DNA of 64,000 bases from Brachybacterium kimchii (GCF_023373525.1 NZ_CP097218.1:1302001-1366000); one strand, 5' to 3'; positions 10,408 to 18,760 are shown, counted from the first letter of the stretch. Program-made: numbers and translations. Notes: generated by a model from the letters alone, not told the origin.

Positions 10408-11754
10408 TCATGACGCGCGCGTCAGAACCGCCACCGACTCGATGTGATGCGTGTGGGGGAACAGGTCGAAGGCGCGCAGGTCCTCGACCCGCCAGCCGGC
10501 CTCCTCGGCCGCCTTCAGGTCGCGCGCGAGCGTCGAGGGCTCGCAGGAGACGTAGACGATCCGCTCCCGGGTGCGCGCGCACAGCATCGTCATCAGCTCG
10601 GGGCCGAGACCCGCGCGCGGCGGGTCGATGACCACGCGATCGGGGTCCTTCTCCTGGGCGCGCACCCACGCGGTGACGTCGGCCGTCTCGGCGCTCGCCT
10701 GCGGGAGGGCCGCGAGGTTCTCCTCGGCCAGCGCCCCGGCGCGGCGGTCGCCCTCGACGCTGAGCACGCGGCCCGCGGACCCGACCTCGTCGGCCAGCGC
10801 GGCCGCGAACAGCCCGACGCCGCCGAACAGGTCCCAGACGGTGTCGCCCTCGCGGGCCTCCATGTCGCGCAGCACCACGGAGGTGAGCACCTCGGGGGCC
10901 TGGCGGTGGACCTGCCAGAAGCCCGTCGCGCCCACGCGGAACCGCCGTCCCAGGACCTCCTCGGTGACCATGCCGTCGCCCGAGACCGCGGTGAGACCCG
11001 TCGGCCCCTGGACGGCGAGATCGACGCCCTCGAGGCCCTCGGGGACCTCGAACCCGCCGGAGGCGCCGGCGCCTGCGGCCGAGAGGCCCCGGCCGATGAG
11101 GACGACGGCGGGACGGCCGACGGACGGCGCGACCGCATCGACGGCCTCCACGGCGTCGGGCAGCGCGAGATCGGGCAGGCCGAGCTCGCGGATCTCTACC
11201 GCAGCCAGGGGGTTCTCCCCCACCGGGTGGACCTCGTGGGAGCGCCAGCCGCGCATGCCGAGCAGCCCGTCGGCCCCACGGGTGAGGCGCACCCGGGTGC
11301 GCCATCCCAGTCCGTCGGTGTCATGCGGCGCGGGCTCGACCTGCGCCTCCTCGGTCGCGAGGGTCGAGACGCCCGCACGGCGCAGCAGGTCCTGGAGGAC
11401 CTCGGTGGCCAGGCGGCGCTGCGCGTGCAGGCCGATGTGCGCCCACTCGGCCCCGCCGACGCCGTCGGTCCCCGCCTCGGGCCAGACGCTGGGCACGCGG
11501 TCCGGGCTGGGGTCGAGGATCTCGAGGGTCTCGGCGCGCCAGAAGCGCGCCTTCGCGGAGTTCTTCGCGTCCTCGAGCAGGCGCGCGACGACGGTCTCAC
11601 CGGGGACTGCGCCGCGCACGAACACGACGCGGCCCTCATGGCGGGCCACGAACGTGCCGCCGGCGGCCGGGGCGCCGACCGTGAGCGTGAGCAGCCGTCC
11701 CAGCGCGGTCCGCTCGGGCTCGGCGCTCGCAGCGCGCCGCATGTCCCGTGCCAT
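10408..11754 (-). CDS. class I SAM-dependent RNA methyltransferase (RlmD/TrmA-like, TRAM domain)
   Basis: A 448-residue uracil-C5 methyltransferase-like enzyme, cytoplasmic, probably acting on rRNA or tRNA. A TRAM-type beta-barrel occupies about residues 28-70. The SAM site is DLFGGVGLFA (about 310-320), the catalytic base region VIDPPRAGLG follows, and YVSCEPSTLARDL holds the nucleophile Cys404. The segment corresponding to the Fe-S cluster of RlmD (normally CGGCQLQH) reads GGAEWAHI, so no cluster is expected. ATG at 11754 is chosen because GGAAGG stands eight bases upstream. It starts 5 bp after the potassium importer stop and is probably in its operon. M. tuberculosis Rv2689c occupies the same position beside Rv2690c. 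Confidence 0.88.
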   Translation of the reverse strand: MARDMRRAASAEPERTALGRLLTLTVGAPAAGGTFVARHEGRVVFVRGAVPGETVVARLLEDAKNSAKARFWRAETLEILDPSPDRVPSVWPEAGTDGVGGAEWAHIGLHAQRRLATEVLQDLLRRAGVSTLATEEAQVEPAPHDTDGLGWRTRVRLTRGADGLLGMRGWRSHEVHPVGENPLAAVEIRELGLPDLALPDAVEAVDAVAPSVGRPAVVLIGRGLSAAGAGASGGFEVPEGLEGVDLAVQGPTGLTAVSGDGMVTEEVLGRRFRVGATGFWQVHRQAPEVLTSVVLRDMEAREGDTVWDLFGGVGLFAAALADEVGSAGRVLSVEGDRRAGALAEENLAALPQASAETADVTAWVRAQEKDPDRVVIDPPRAGLGPELMTMLCARTRERIVYVSCEPSTLARDLKAAEEAGWRVEDLRAFDLFPHTHHIESVAVLTRAS

Positions 11755-11759
11755 CGTCC

Positions 11760-13994
11760 TCACCTTCCCAGGAGCCGTGCGCTCCTCGCCTCCTCGCGCG
11801 CCCGGCGGGCGCGGCGATGGTCCTGTGCGGTGGCCGTGCCCGCGCTCGCCAGGATGTCGGTCTGCTGCGGGCGGTCGGGTCCGCCGTCCCGCCCGAGCTG
11901 CCACGGCACGCTCGCGACGACCACGCGCGGCAGGTGCGCGAGACGGTCGCCGAGACGGCGCACTGAGTGGTTGTGCAGGGGCGAGAGCCACCAGTGTCCC
12001 ACCAGGAACAGGGGGAGGTAGACGATCACGACGTCGCGCGGGTTGCGCTTGAGCAGACTGCGCACGTGGGCGAGGACCGGACCGTTGACGTCCCGATAGG
12101 GAGAGTAGAGCACGCGCAGGGGCACCTGGATCCCCAGGGAGCGCCAGCGCTCGACGGCGCGGCGCGCATCGGCGTCCTCGTCGTGCACGGCGACGGCCTC
12201 GAGGGTCGAGTGCCGAGCGGCGGAGGCGACGGACAGCGCGCGCATCGTGGGCCGGTCCAGCCCCGAGACCAGCACGATCGCATGGGAGCGGGAGGGCAGT
12301 GCGGTCGGGTCGTCCACGCCCTGGCCGGGCAGGCGGGGACCGATGAGCGTCCCCTCCCCCGCGGCCGACGGGACGGCGTCGGCGTCGCCTCCCGCGACGG
12401 CATCGGACCGGCCCGCGCCGTCCGCGTCCGCGCTCTCCCCCTCGGCCCCGTCGCCGTCGGGACCGTCGGGCCCGTCGTCGGCGAGTGCGGGGATCGCGAG
12501 CTGCGCACGCACGGAGGCGTAGTGGCGCTCGATGAGGCTCATGAGCACCCAGAGGGCGCCCATGATCACGACCGCCGCCCAGGCGCCGTGCGTGAACTTC
12601 GTGGTGACCACGATGAGGAGCACGGCGGTGACGACGACGAAGCCGATGACGTTGACGACGCGGCGCAGGCGCAGGGTGCGGCGCATGCCGCCGCGGATCT
12701 CGAGGCGGATGGCGCGCGTGAAGTGGCGGACCATCCCCAGCTGCCCCAGGCTGAAGGAGACGAACACGCCCACGATGTACATCTGGATGAGCACGCTCAC
12801 GCGGGCGCCGGTCCACCACACCAGGAGCCCGGAGGCGACCGCGAGCAGGATGATGCCGTTGGAGTAGGCCAGGCGGTCTCCGCGCACGCGCATCTGCTTG
12901 GGGAAGCTGCCGGCCGCGGCGAGCACGCTCGCGAGGTTGGGGAAGCCGTTGAAGGCGGTGTTCGCGGCGATGAACAGGACGATGCCGGTCACGGCGGTCA
13001 CCGCGTAGAAGAGCAGGGACCCCGGGCCGGAGAGCGCCTGGGCGATCTGTCCGATGACCGGCAGCTGCTGGTAGTCGGGGATCGGGGCGCCGTCCCGCAC
13101 GAGCTCGCTCGCGGGGTCCTCGACGTAGCGCACGCCCGTGCGGGCGGCCAGCGCGATGATCCCCAGGATCATCGCCGAGGAGATCGCGCCGAGCGCGAGC
13201 AGCACGATCCCGGCGTTGCGCGCCTTGGGCGGACGGAAGGACGGCACGCCGTTGCCGATCGCCTCGACGCCGGTGAGCGCGGCGCTGCCGCTCGAGAAGG
13301 CGCGCAGCACGAGGAGCGCGCCGCCGAGCGCCGTGAGCCCCTGCGCGTACCCGGGCTCGGCGACCAGATCGAGGTCCGCGCTCGGTGCGCGCCCGATGCC
13401 GCCGGTGAACGACTCGATCGCGCCGATCACGACCATCAGGCCGATCGCGGCGACGAACAGATAGACCGGGATCGCGAGCAGCGAGCTGGACTGGCGCACC
13501 CCGCGCAGGTTCACGAGCGCGATGAGGGCGATGAGCACGAGCGCGACCCACATCTCGTGGCTGTGCAGGAAGGGCAGGATGCCCGAGGTGTAGTTCGCGG
13601 CCTGGGCGACGGAGACCGCGACGGTGAGCGCGTAGTCGACCAGCAGCGCGGAGCCGACCAGGCGTCCCGCTCCCCTGTTGAGGTTCGTGCGCACGACCTC
13701 GTAGTCGCCGCCCCCGCCGGGATACTCGCGCACCGTGTTGAGACCGGTGAGGACCACGACGGCCATCAGCAGCACGACGGCGACGGCGACCCACCAGCTG
13801 ATGACGTAGCCCGTCACGCCCGCGAGGGCGAGGGTCAGCAGGATCTGGTCGGGGGCATAGGCGACCGAGCTCAGCGCATCCGAGGAGAAGGTCGGAAGCG
13901 CGAGCCGCTTGGGGAGGCGCTCCCGGGACAGGCGATCCGTCGCGAAGGCGCGCCCGAGGACGAGACGCTTGAACGCGCCGGAGGGGCCAGGCAC
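11760..13994 (-). CDS. APC-superfamily permease, KimA-like potassium importer
   Basis: A 744-residue membrane protein. The N-terminal segment FSSDALSSVAYAPDQILL and about twelve hydrophobic helices (roughly residues 35-490) match the APC group that includes B. subtilis KimA, a high-affinity potassium/proton symporter. An acidic linker (about 500-560) leads to a cytosolic domain of about 180 residues, as in KimA. It diverges from ceoB/ceoC, whose products regulate potassium uptake, which supports potassium as substrate. GTG at 13994 is chosen because TAGAGT ends seven bases before it, a leaderless arrangement. GTG at 14003 would add three residues. M. tuberculosis Rv2690c is the syntenic counterpart. 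Generic amino-acid transport is the alternative. Confidence 0.82.
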   Translation of the reverse strand: MPGPSGAFKRLVLGRAFATDRLSRERLPKRLALPTFSSDALSSVAYAPDQILLTLALAGVTGYVISWWVAVAVVLLMAVVVLTGLNTVREYPGGGGDYEVVRTNLNRGAGRLVGSALLVDYALTVAVSVAQAANYTSGILPFLHSHEMWVALVLIALIALVNLRGVRQSSSLLAIPVYLFVAAIGLMVVIGAIESFTGGIGRAPSADLDLVAEPGYAQGLTALGGALLVLRAFSSGSAALTGVEAIGNGVPSFRPPKARNAGIVLLALGAISSAMILGIIALAARTGVRYVEDPASELVRDGAPIPDYQQLPVIGQIAQALSGPGSLLFYAVTAVTGIVLFIAANTAFNGFPNLASVLAAAGSFPKQMRVRGDRLAYSNGIILLAVASGLLVWWTGARVSVLIQMYIVGVFVSFSLGQLGMVRHFTRAIRLEIRGGMRRTLRLRRVVNVIGFVVVTAVLLIVVTTKFTHGAWAAVVIMGALWVLMSLIERHYASVRAQLAIPALADDGPDGPDGDGAEGESADADGAGRSDAVAGGDADAVPSAAGEGTLIGPRLPGQGVDDPTALPSRSHAIVLVSGLDRPTMRALSVASAARHSTLEAVAVHDEDADARRAVERWRSLGIQVPLRVLYSPYRDVNGPVLAHVRSLLKRNPRDVVIVYLPLFLVGHWWLSPLHNHSVRRLGDRLAHLPRVVVASVPWQLGRDGGPDRPQQTDILASAGTATAQDHRRARRAREEARSARLLGR

Positions 13995-14001
13995 GACGTC
14001 C

Positions 14002-14007
14002 ACTCTA
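14002..14007 (-). promoter_or_regulatory. leaderless -10 for the potassium importer
   Basis: TAGAGT lies seven bases before the GTG at 13994. It faces the ceoB promoter across about 110 bp. Confidence 0.5.
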
Positions 14008-14114
14008 GTTGCACCGACGGTCGGCGTCGCACCGAGGGAGGACGCGGACCGGGAGCCCGGCGCTCCCGGACCGACGACGCGACGACCGCGTGCGCGCCGA
14101 GGATGTGCGCGGAC

Positions 14115-14120
14115 TATCGT
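14115..14120 (+). promoter_or_regulatory. leaderless -10 for ceoB
   Basis: TATCGT is followed by GGCCCC and then the GTG at 14127, so transcription should begin at or next to the start codon. Confidence 0.55.
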
Positions 14121-14126
14121 GGCCCC

Positions 14127-14843
14127 GTGCACTTCGTGATCATGGGCTGCGGACGCGTGGGGGCGATGCTCGCCCACAAGACCCTCCGCATCGGGCACGA
14201 GGTCACGGTGATCGATCGCGATCCCGTGGCCTTCCAGCGCCTGGGACGTGACTTCCCCGGCCGCTGCGTGACGGGCATCGGCTTCGACCGCGAGACCCTC
14301 GAGGAGGCCGAGATTCGCTCCGCCGCGGGCTTCGCGGCCGTCTCCAGCGGCGACAACTCCAACATCATCGCCGCCCGTGTGGTGCGCGAGGAGTACGGGC
14401 TGCGCAACGTCGTCGCCCGCATCTACGACCCGCGCCGCGCCGAGGTCTACGAGCGCCTGGGCGTCGCGACCGTGGCGACCGTGCGCTGGACGAGCGCCCA
14501 GATGCTGGGGCGTCTGATCCCCGGCGCTGCGAGCCGCGAGTACCAGGACATCTCCGGGAAGGTCACGATGATCGCCGTGGTGCCCGACGAGTCCTGGATG
14601 GCCGCGCCGCTGTCCAGGATCGAACAGGAGACCGGGGCGCGCGTGGCGCTGCTCACCCGACTCGGCGAGGGCGTGCTGCCGGGTCCCGCGACCCGCCTGC
14701 AGGAGGGGGACGTGCTGCATCTGATGGTGCCGACACCGCGCCTGCCCGAGATCGAGAGCACCCTCGCCCATGCGCGCGGCGGCGACACCGGCGGCCCCGC
14801 CGGGAGGGTCGGGACCGGCGGCGCCGAGGAGGAGACGCGATGA
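14127..14843 (+). CDS. ceoB: TrkA-family potassium uptake regulator (CeoB)
   Basis: A 238-residue RCK protein. The N-terminal Rossmann fold has the nucleotide motif Gly7-x-Gly9-x-x-Gly12 (GCGRVG), the acidic residue ending strand 2 is in VIDRDP, and a C-terminal RCK_C domain begins near residue 150. The family binds NAD(H) or ATP and gates a potassium channel or transporter at the membrane. Its stop overlaps the start of the second TrkA gene by four bases (ATGA), so translation is coupled. The GTG start comes from the leaderless -10 just upstream. M. tuberculosis CeoB (Rv2691) is the syntenic match. The tail after about residue 215 is Gly/Glu-rich and variable. Confidence 0.9.
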   Translation: MHFVIMGCGRVGAMLAHKTLRIGHEVTVIDRDPVAFQRLGRDFPGRCVTGIGFDRETLEEAEIRSAAGFAAVSSGDNSNIIAARVVREEYGLRNVVARIYDPRRAEVYERLGVATVATVRWTSAQMLGRLIPGAASREYQDISGKVTMIAVVPDESWMAAPLSRIEQETGARVALLTRLGEGVLPGPATRLQEGDVLHLMVPTPRLPEIESTLAHARGGDTGGPAGRVGTGGAEEETR

Positions 14844-15574
14844 GGGTCGTCATCATCGGCGCCGGCAGCGTGGGCCGCTCGATCGCCCGCGAGCTGCTGA
14901 CCAAGGGCCGCTCGGTCACGCTCGTCGACCGCTCCGTCTCCCCGGACAAGCGCACCTCGGTCACCGGCGTGCAGTGGGTCGAGGGCGACGCGGCCGAGCT
15001 CGCCGTGCTCTCGGAGGCCGACGTGGCTTCGGCCGACGTGGTCGTCGCCGCGACCGGCGACGACAAGGTCAACCTCGTCGCCTCCATGCTCTCGAAGACG
15101 GAGTTCCTGGTGCCGCGCACCGTCGCCCGCGTCTCCCACCCCTCGAACGAGTGGATGTTCGGGGACATGTGGGGCGTGGACGTGGCGGTCTCCACGCCGC
15201 GCACGATGACGGCCCTCGTCGAGGAGGCCGTGAGCGTGGGCCGGATCGTGAAGATCTTCAGCTTCTCCGGCTCGCGCACCGACATGGTCGAGATCACGAT
15301 CCCGCGCCGCAGCCCGATCGTCGGACGCCTGGTGGGCTCGATGCGATGGCCCGCCTCGTGCGTGCTCGTGGGCATCATCCGCGACGGGCAGCCGATCGCC
15401 CCGTCGGCCCACGACGCCCTCGAGGCGCACGACGAGCTCATGTTCCTCGCCGAGTCGGAGCACCTGCAGGCCCTCGAGGAGCTGCTCGCACCGCCGAGCG
15501 CACCGCAGGACCCCGAGGAGCTGCCGAGCATCCGCACCGAGGAGATGCCCAGCGTGCGCCCCGAGGAGCGCTGA
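14840..15574 (+). CDS. ceoC: TrkA-family potassium uptake regulator (CeoC)
   Basis: A 244-residue RCK protein, partner of the preceding gene. It begins with MRVVIIGAGSVG (Gly7, Gly9, Gly12), has the VDRSVSPDKR turn after strand 2, and an RCK_C domain around 140-215. The C-terminal 20 residues are acidic and proline-rich with a near-repeat (LPSIRTEE, MPSVRPEE). Start and upstream stop overlap as ATGA. In mycobacteria CeoB and CeoC form the regulatory pair of the Trk system. No TrkH/G pore gene is visible here, so the divergent KimA-like importer may be the regulated transporter, which is inference. Confidence 0.9.
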   Translation: MRVVIIGAGSVGRSIARELLTKGRSVTLVDRSVSPDKRTSVTGVQWVEGDAAELAVLSEADVASADVVVAATGDDKVNLVASMLSKTEFLVPRTVARVSHPSNEWMFGDMWGVDVAVSTPRTMTALVEEAVSVGRIVKIFSFSGSRTDMVEITIPRRSPIVGRLVGSMRWPASCVLVGIIRDGQPIAPSAHDALEAHDELMFLAESEHLQALEELLAPPSAPQDPEELPSIRTEEMPSVRPEER

Positions 15575-15582
15575 GCGCGGGC

Positions 15583-16344
15583 TCAGACCGTCGCGTCCGG
15601 GGCGCTCTCCGCCTCCGCCTCGAGGCGGGCGCGCACCGAGCGGTGCAGCATCCACACCAGCCACACCACGAGCGCGAACAGCGGCAGTCCCATGACGAGC
15701 TTCGCGACGCCGAGCGCGGCGACCTGCCCGCTCAGGTAGAGCGGGAGCTGCACGGCGAGCTTGAGCACGTAGAGGCCGACGAACAGCCAGGTCGCCTGCG
15801 TGTAGGCGCGCCGGGCGAGGGGCTTCCCGCGCCAGGCGGCGACGCGCGGGTCCAGGAGGCCGACGACGACGCCGACCAGCGGGTAGCGCGCCAGGATCGA
15901 GACCACGAGCACGGCGGCGGCCACCGCGTTCGTGATCAGCCCGGGCACGTAGAAGTCGGTGCCCTGTCCCGAGCGCAGCGCCCAGATCGCGCCGACGGTC
16001 ACGCCGATCAGCCCGCCGAGCACCTGCGAGGGGTTCTGACGCTGCACGAGCCGCACCACGAGCGCGACCAAGACGACGGCCACGGCCGCCCCGCCCGCGA
16101 TCGGGATCGACCGGGTGATCACGAACAGCACCACGAACAGCGCCGTGGGCAGGACGGATTCGACGATCCCTCGCGGGCCGCCGAGGGCGTCGCCGACGGA
16201 GAACTCCTCGCCCGCGAGCACAGCGCCCATTCCCGAGCGCGGCGCGGCGTGGTCCGAGCGCGGCGCGGCGCGGCCCGGCCGCCCAGCGGTCGCGTCCTCG
16301 GCGCGCCCAGCGGCCCTCTCCTCCGGTCGCTGCGCAGAGCTCAC
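15583..16344 (-). CDS. DUF3159 domain-containing membrane protein
   Basis: A 253-residue integral membrane protein. After a hydrophilic N-terminus (1-45) the core shows five or six hydrophobic stretches, beginning LPTALFVVLFVITRSIPIAGG and ending GLPLFALVVWLVWML. The PRGIVESVLPT entry and the YPLVGVVVGLLDPRV-like loop are usual for DUF3159, which is found almost only in actinobacteria. Its function is unknown. It overlaps the preceding OB-fold gene by four bases and is the last gene of the dut operon. M. tuberculosis Rv2693c is the syntenic counterpart. The gene converges on ceoC with an 8-bp gap. Confidence 0.85.
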   Translation of the reverse strand: MSSAQRPEERAAGRAEDATAGRPGRAAPRSDHAAPRSGMGAVLAGEEFSVGDALGGPRGIVESVLPTALFVVLFVITRSIPIAGGAAVAVVLVALVVRLVQRQNPSQVLGGLIGVTVGAIWALRSGQGTDFYVPGLITNAVAAAVLVVSILARYPLVGVVVGLLDPRVAAWRGKPLARRAYTQATWLFVGLYVLKLAVQLPLYLSGQVAALGVAKLVMGLPLFALVVWLVWMLHRSVRARLEAEAESAPDATV

Positions 16345-16799
16345 GCGTCCTCCTCCTCGCCCGGCAGGCCGGTGATCTCGTAGCGCGGGTTGTACATGAC
16401 CTTGTGGTGGCCGCGGCGGGCGGCCACGCCCTCGAGCACGAGCCGGGTGCCGGGTCCGACCCCGGGGATCCGCGACTGGCCGAGCCAGATCGCCGTCACG
16501 GTGCCGGTGCCGTCGAACACGTCGATCTCGAAGGACTGCGGGGCGCTCGTCGGCGGGATCACCATCGAGCTGACGAAGCCCGTGACGCGGACCTCCCGTC
16601 GGCGCTCGATGTCCTGGGCGCAGTCGAAGCCGTCCTCCCGGGCGCGCCGGCCGGCCTCGCGGGCGTCGAGCACCTCGCTGTCCACGAAGTGGCCGCGCAG
16701 GCGCTCGGCGAGCTGCTCGGCGCGGCCGTGGCGCTCTCCCGCGCGGGCCCGCGCCTCCGCGGCCCGGGGATCCTGGTTCCGTGATTCCTTGGTCCTCAT
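16341..16799 (-). CDS. OB-fold nucleic acid-binding domain protein
   Basis: A 152-residue soluble protein. The first 65 residues are charged and Ala/Arg-rich. From about residue 68, VRVTGFVSSMVIPP, FEIDVFDGTGTVTAIWLG and GTRLVLEGVAARRGHHKVMYNPRYE give the beta strands and turn pattern of a RecG/tRNA-anticodon-type OB fold. It probably binds nucleic acid, but no partner is known. Its stop overlaps the DUF3159 start (ATGA), and it begins 10 bp after the DUF3710 gene. M. tuberculosis Rv2694c has the same place and fold. A dedicated role in potassium or nucleotide metabolism cannot be inferred from position alone. Confidence 0.85.
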   Translation of the reverse strand: MRTKESRNQDPRAAEARARAGERHGRAEQLAERLRGHFVDSEVLDAREAGRRAREDGFDCAQDIERRREVRVTGFVSSMVIPPTSAPQSFEIDVFDGTGTVTAIWLGQSRIPGVGPGTRLVLEGVAARRGHHKVMYNPRYEITGLPGEEEDA

Positions 16800-16809
16800 C
16801 GGGTCACCC

Positions 16810-17637
16810 TCAGCCGATCTCCGTGATCTCGGGCCCGCGCTCGAGCGGGTTCAGCGTGGTGTCCTCGGCGGGGACCAGACCGGGTCGCTGCCCGGGGAGG
16901 TTCAGCGGGATGAGCTCCTGGGGAGCCATGGCATCGCTGCCCCGCACCACCACGATGCGCGAGATCAGGGTCTCGAAGGCGCGCGAGGCCTCGGCGTCGC
17001 CGAGGGCCGGGCCGGAGAGGATCGCCCGCAGCAGCCAGCGCGGGCCGTCGACCCCGATGAAGCGCGCGGGCCGGTAGCCGACGCGGCCGTCGGAGCGCTT
17101 GACGGGCAGGCGCGCGATGAGCTCGGTGCCGAAGGGGCCCGGCCGGGTCTCCGCGGTGCCGCCCTGCTCGACGACGGAGCCGCGCAGCGAGGTGCGCACC
17201 TCGTCCCACAGCGCGCGCGACTTCGGGGCCGCGAACGCCTGGACCTGCAATGAGGAGCCCTCGATGACGAGGTTCGCCCCGGTGACGGCCCGGGTGCGCT
17301 GGTCCATCTCCATGCGCAGCTCCATGCCCTCGATCATCGGCACGAGGAGTCCGCCCAGGTCGATGCGGTCCTCCTCGGGGGCATCGGCCGCGTCGAGGGG
17401 CCCGTCCTCGAGGTGGTCGCCGCCGAGCGCCTCGTCCCCGGCGGCGGGCTCCTGGGCCTCCGAGCTCGCCTGCTCGGGGCCGACCGCGGCATCGCCGGAC
17501 GTCATCGACGCCGAGGCGTCGTCCTTCTCGTCCGTCGACAGCGCCTGCTCGGCGGCGGCCTCGTCGTCCCGGCCCTCGGCCGTTCCTGTCTCCTCGGCCC
17601 TGCCTGTGTCCTTGTCCTTGCGGGAGAACAGTCCCAT
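16810..17637 (-). CDS. DUF3710 domain-containing protein
   Basis: A 275-residue cytosolic protein conserved in actinobacteria (M. tuberculosis Rv2696c position). MGLFSRKDKD opens the protein and is followed by an acidic, low-complexity region up to about residue 90. The DUF3710 core runs from IDLGGLLVPMIEG through QVQAFAAPKSRALWDEVR to RWLLRAILSGPA, ending near PLNLPGQ. Function unknown. The ATG has a strong GGAAGGAG five bases upstream, inside the end of dut, and the genes are only 2 bp apart, so expression depends on the dut promoter. The sequence contains no signal peptide or membrane helix. Confidence 0.88.
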   Translation of the reverse strand: MGLFSRKDKDTGRAEETGTAEGRDDEAAAEQALSTDEKDDASASMTSGDAAVGPEQASSEAQEPAAGDEALGGDHLEDGPLDAADAPEEDRIDLGGLLVPMIEGMELRMEMDQRTRAVTGANLVIEGSSLQVQAFAAPKSRALWDEVRTSLRGSVVEQGGTAETRPGPFGTELIARLPVKRSDGRVGYRPARFIGVDGPRWLLRAILSGPALGDAEASRAFETLISRIVVVRGSDAMAPQELIPLNLPGQRPGLVPAEDTTLNPLERGPEITEIG

Positions 17638-17639
17638 GC

Positions 17640-18194
17640 TCACTCCTTCCCGTCGGCGCCGGCCGCGGTCGCGGCGGCGCCCTCGGTCGAGATCACGGTC
17701 ACGCCCGGATCCTCGGCGGCCCGCAGGCCGCCGCTCGAGCCGAAGCCGCGGTCGGCGCGCTCGCTCTCCTCGAGGTCGGCGACCACCTCGAGGCGCGGTG
17801 CGACGAAGGGCACCACCACGAGCTGCGCGATGCGGTCCCCGCGGTGGACCGCGAACTCCTGCTCGCCGTCGAGGTTCACCAGCGGCACCCTGACCTCGCC
17901 GCGGTAGCCGGCGTCCACGACGCCGGGTCCGTTGAGAACGGTCACCCCGTGGCGCACGGCGAGCCCGGAACGCGGGCACACCAGGCCCACCGTCCCCTCC
18001 GGCAGGGCGAGGCTCACGCCCGTTCCCACCAGGGCCCTGCCCAGGGCGGGGATCACGAGTTCCTCGGAGCTGATGAGGTCGAAGCCGGCGTCGTGCGCGT
18101 GCGCGCGGTAGGGCAGCACGGCCTCCTCCGCGAGCACGACCGGCATGCGGGGCGCTCCCCCGGGCTCGGCCGCGGCCTGTTCGTCGATGGTCAT
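17640..18194 (-). CDS. dut: deoxyuridine 5'-triphosphate nucleotidohydrolase
   Basis: A 184-residue trimeric dUTPase that hydrolyses dUTP to dUMP and pyrophosphate, keeping uracil out of DNA and feeding thymidylate synthesis. The conserved motifs appear in order: HDAGFDL (1), PRSGLA (2), GVVDAGYRGEV with the catalytic Asp (3), GDRIAQLVV (4) and the flexible P-loop-like RGFGSSG (5). About 22 extra residues follow motif 5. The ATG is leaderless-type: TAGTCT is followed by GGAGTC and then ATG. It heads the operon dut, DUF3710, OB-fold, DUF3159. M. tuberculosis Rv2697c is the counterpart. Confidence 0.96.
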   Translation of the reverse strand: MTIDEQAAAEPGGAPRMPVVLAEEAVLPYRAHAHDAGFDLISSEELVIPALGRALVGTGVSLALPEGTVGLVCPRSGLAVRHGVTVLNGPGVVDAGYRGEVRVPLVNLDGEQEFAVHRGDRIAQLVVVPFVAPRLEVVADLEESERADRGFGSSGGLRAAEDPGVTVISTEGAAATAAGADGKE

Positions 18195-18200
18195 GACTCC

Positions 18201-18206
18201 AGACTA
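18201..18206 (-). promoter_or_regulatory. leaderless -10 for dut operon
   Basis: TAGTCT stands six bases before the dut ATG. The intervening GGAGTC is too close for a normal Shine-Dalgarno. Confidence 0.5.
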
Positions 18207-18247
18207 GGCGCACCCGGGTGCCGCAGAATGCTCTCCGGTGCGCGTGA

Positions 18248-18253
18248 GACGAT
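18248..18253 (+). promoter_or_regulatory. leaderless -10 for DUF3093 gene
   Basis: GACGAT is followed by TGGCGC and the ATG at 18260. It diverges from the dut promoter 40 bp away. Confidence 0.4.
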
Positions 18254-18259
18254 TGGCGC

Positions 18260-18760
18260 ATGCCCGACGCCTCCGCCGACTCCGCCCGTCCCCGCGCGCT
18301 CTCCGATGCCGCCCCGCTCCATCGCGAGAGGCTCCTGCCCAGCATCGGCGTCTGGATCGTGGGGGTCGCGTTCGGCAGCGTCCTGGGGGTCATCCTGGTG
18401 CCGCTGTCCCATGCGCTCTCGCTGGCCGTGGGGATCGTCGGCGTCGTCGGCGTGTGCGTGATGCTCGCGATGGCGAGCCCGGTCCTCGAGGTCTCGGGCG
18501 CCGCCCTGAGGGCGGGACGCGCGCAGATCCCCGTGGATCTGCTGGGCGAGCCCGAGGTCCTCGACAAGGAGGGCTGGACCGTCGCGATGTCCGTGGGCTT
18601 CGAACCCCTCGCCTTCCATCTCACGCGCGGGTGGGTGCACACGGGCGTGCGCGTGCCGGTGCTCGACGAGGCGGATCCCACCCCGGCGTGGGTGCTCTCC
18701 ACGCGTCGGCCCGAGGATCTCGCCCTGGCCCTGCGCAGCGCGCGCTCCCAGCGCTCCTGA
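18260..18760 (+). CDS. DUF3093 domain-containing membrane protein
   Basis: A 166-residue protein with two adjacent transmembrane helices (about residues 28-48 and 53-73: GVWIVGVAFGSVLGVILVPL and SLAVGIVGVVGVCVMLAMA). They are followed by a soluble beta-rich domain ending in WVLSTRRPEDLALAL, the DUF3093 signature. This actinobacterial family is of unknown function; M. tuberculosis Rv2698 sits at the same point between dut and the DUF4193 gene. It is monocistronic and converges on the DUF4193 gene across a strong hairpin. The start is set by the leaderless -10 at 18248-18253. Confidence 0.88.
   Translation: MPDASADSARPRALSDAAPLHRERLLPSIGVWIVGVAFGSVLGVILVPLSHALSLAVGIVGVVGVCVMLAMASPVLEVSGAALRAGRAQIPVDLLGEPEVLDKEGWTVAMSVGFEPLAFHLTRGWVHTGVRVPVLDEADPTPAWVLSTRRPEDLALALRSARSQRS

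Noticed and set aside
10408..13794. Long minus frame reaching through the potassium importer into the methyltransferase
   Set aside because: Its upstream part is the importer read in the wrong frame; only the last 448 codons (from 11754) show methyltransferase motifs and a ribosome-binding site.
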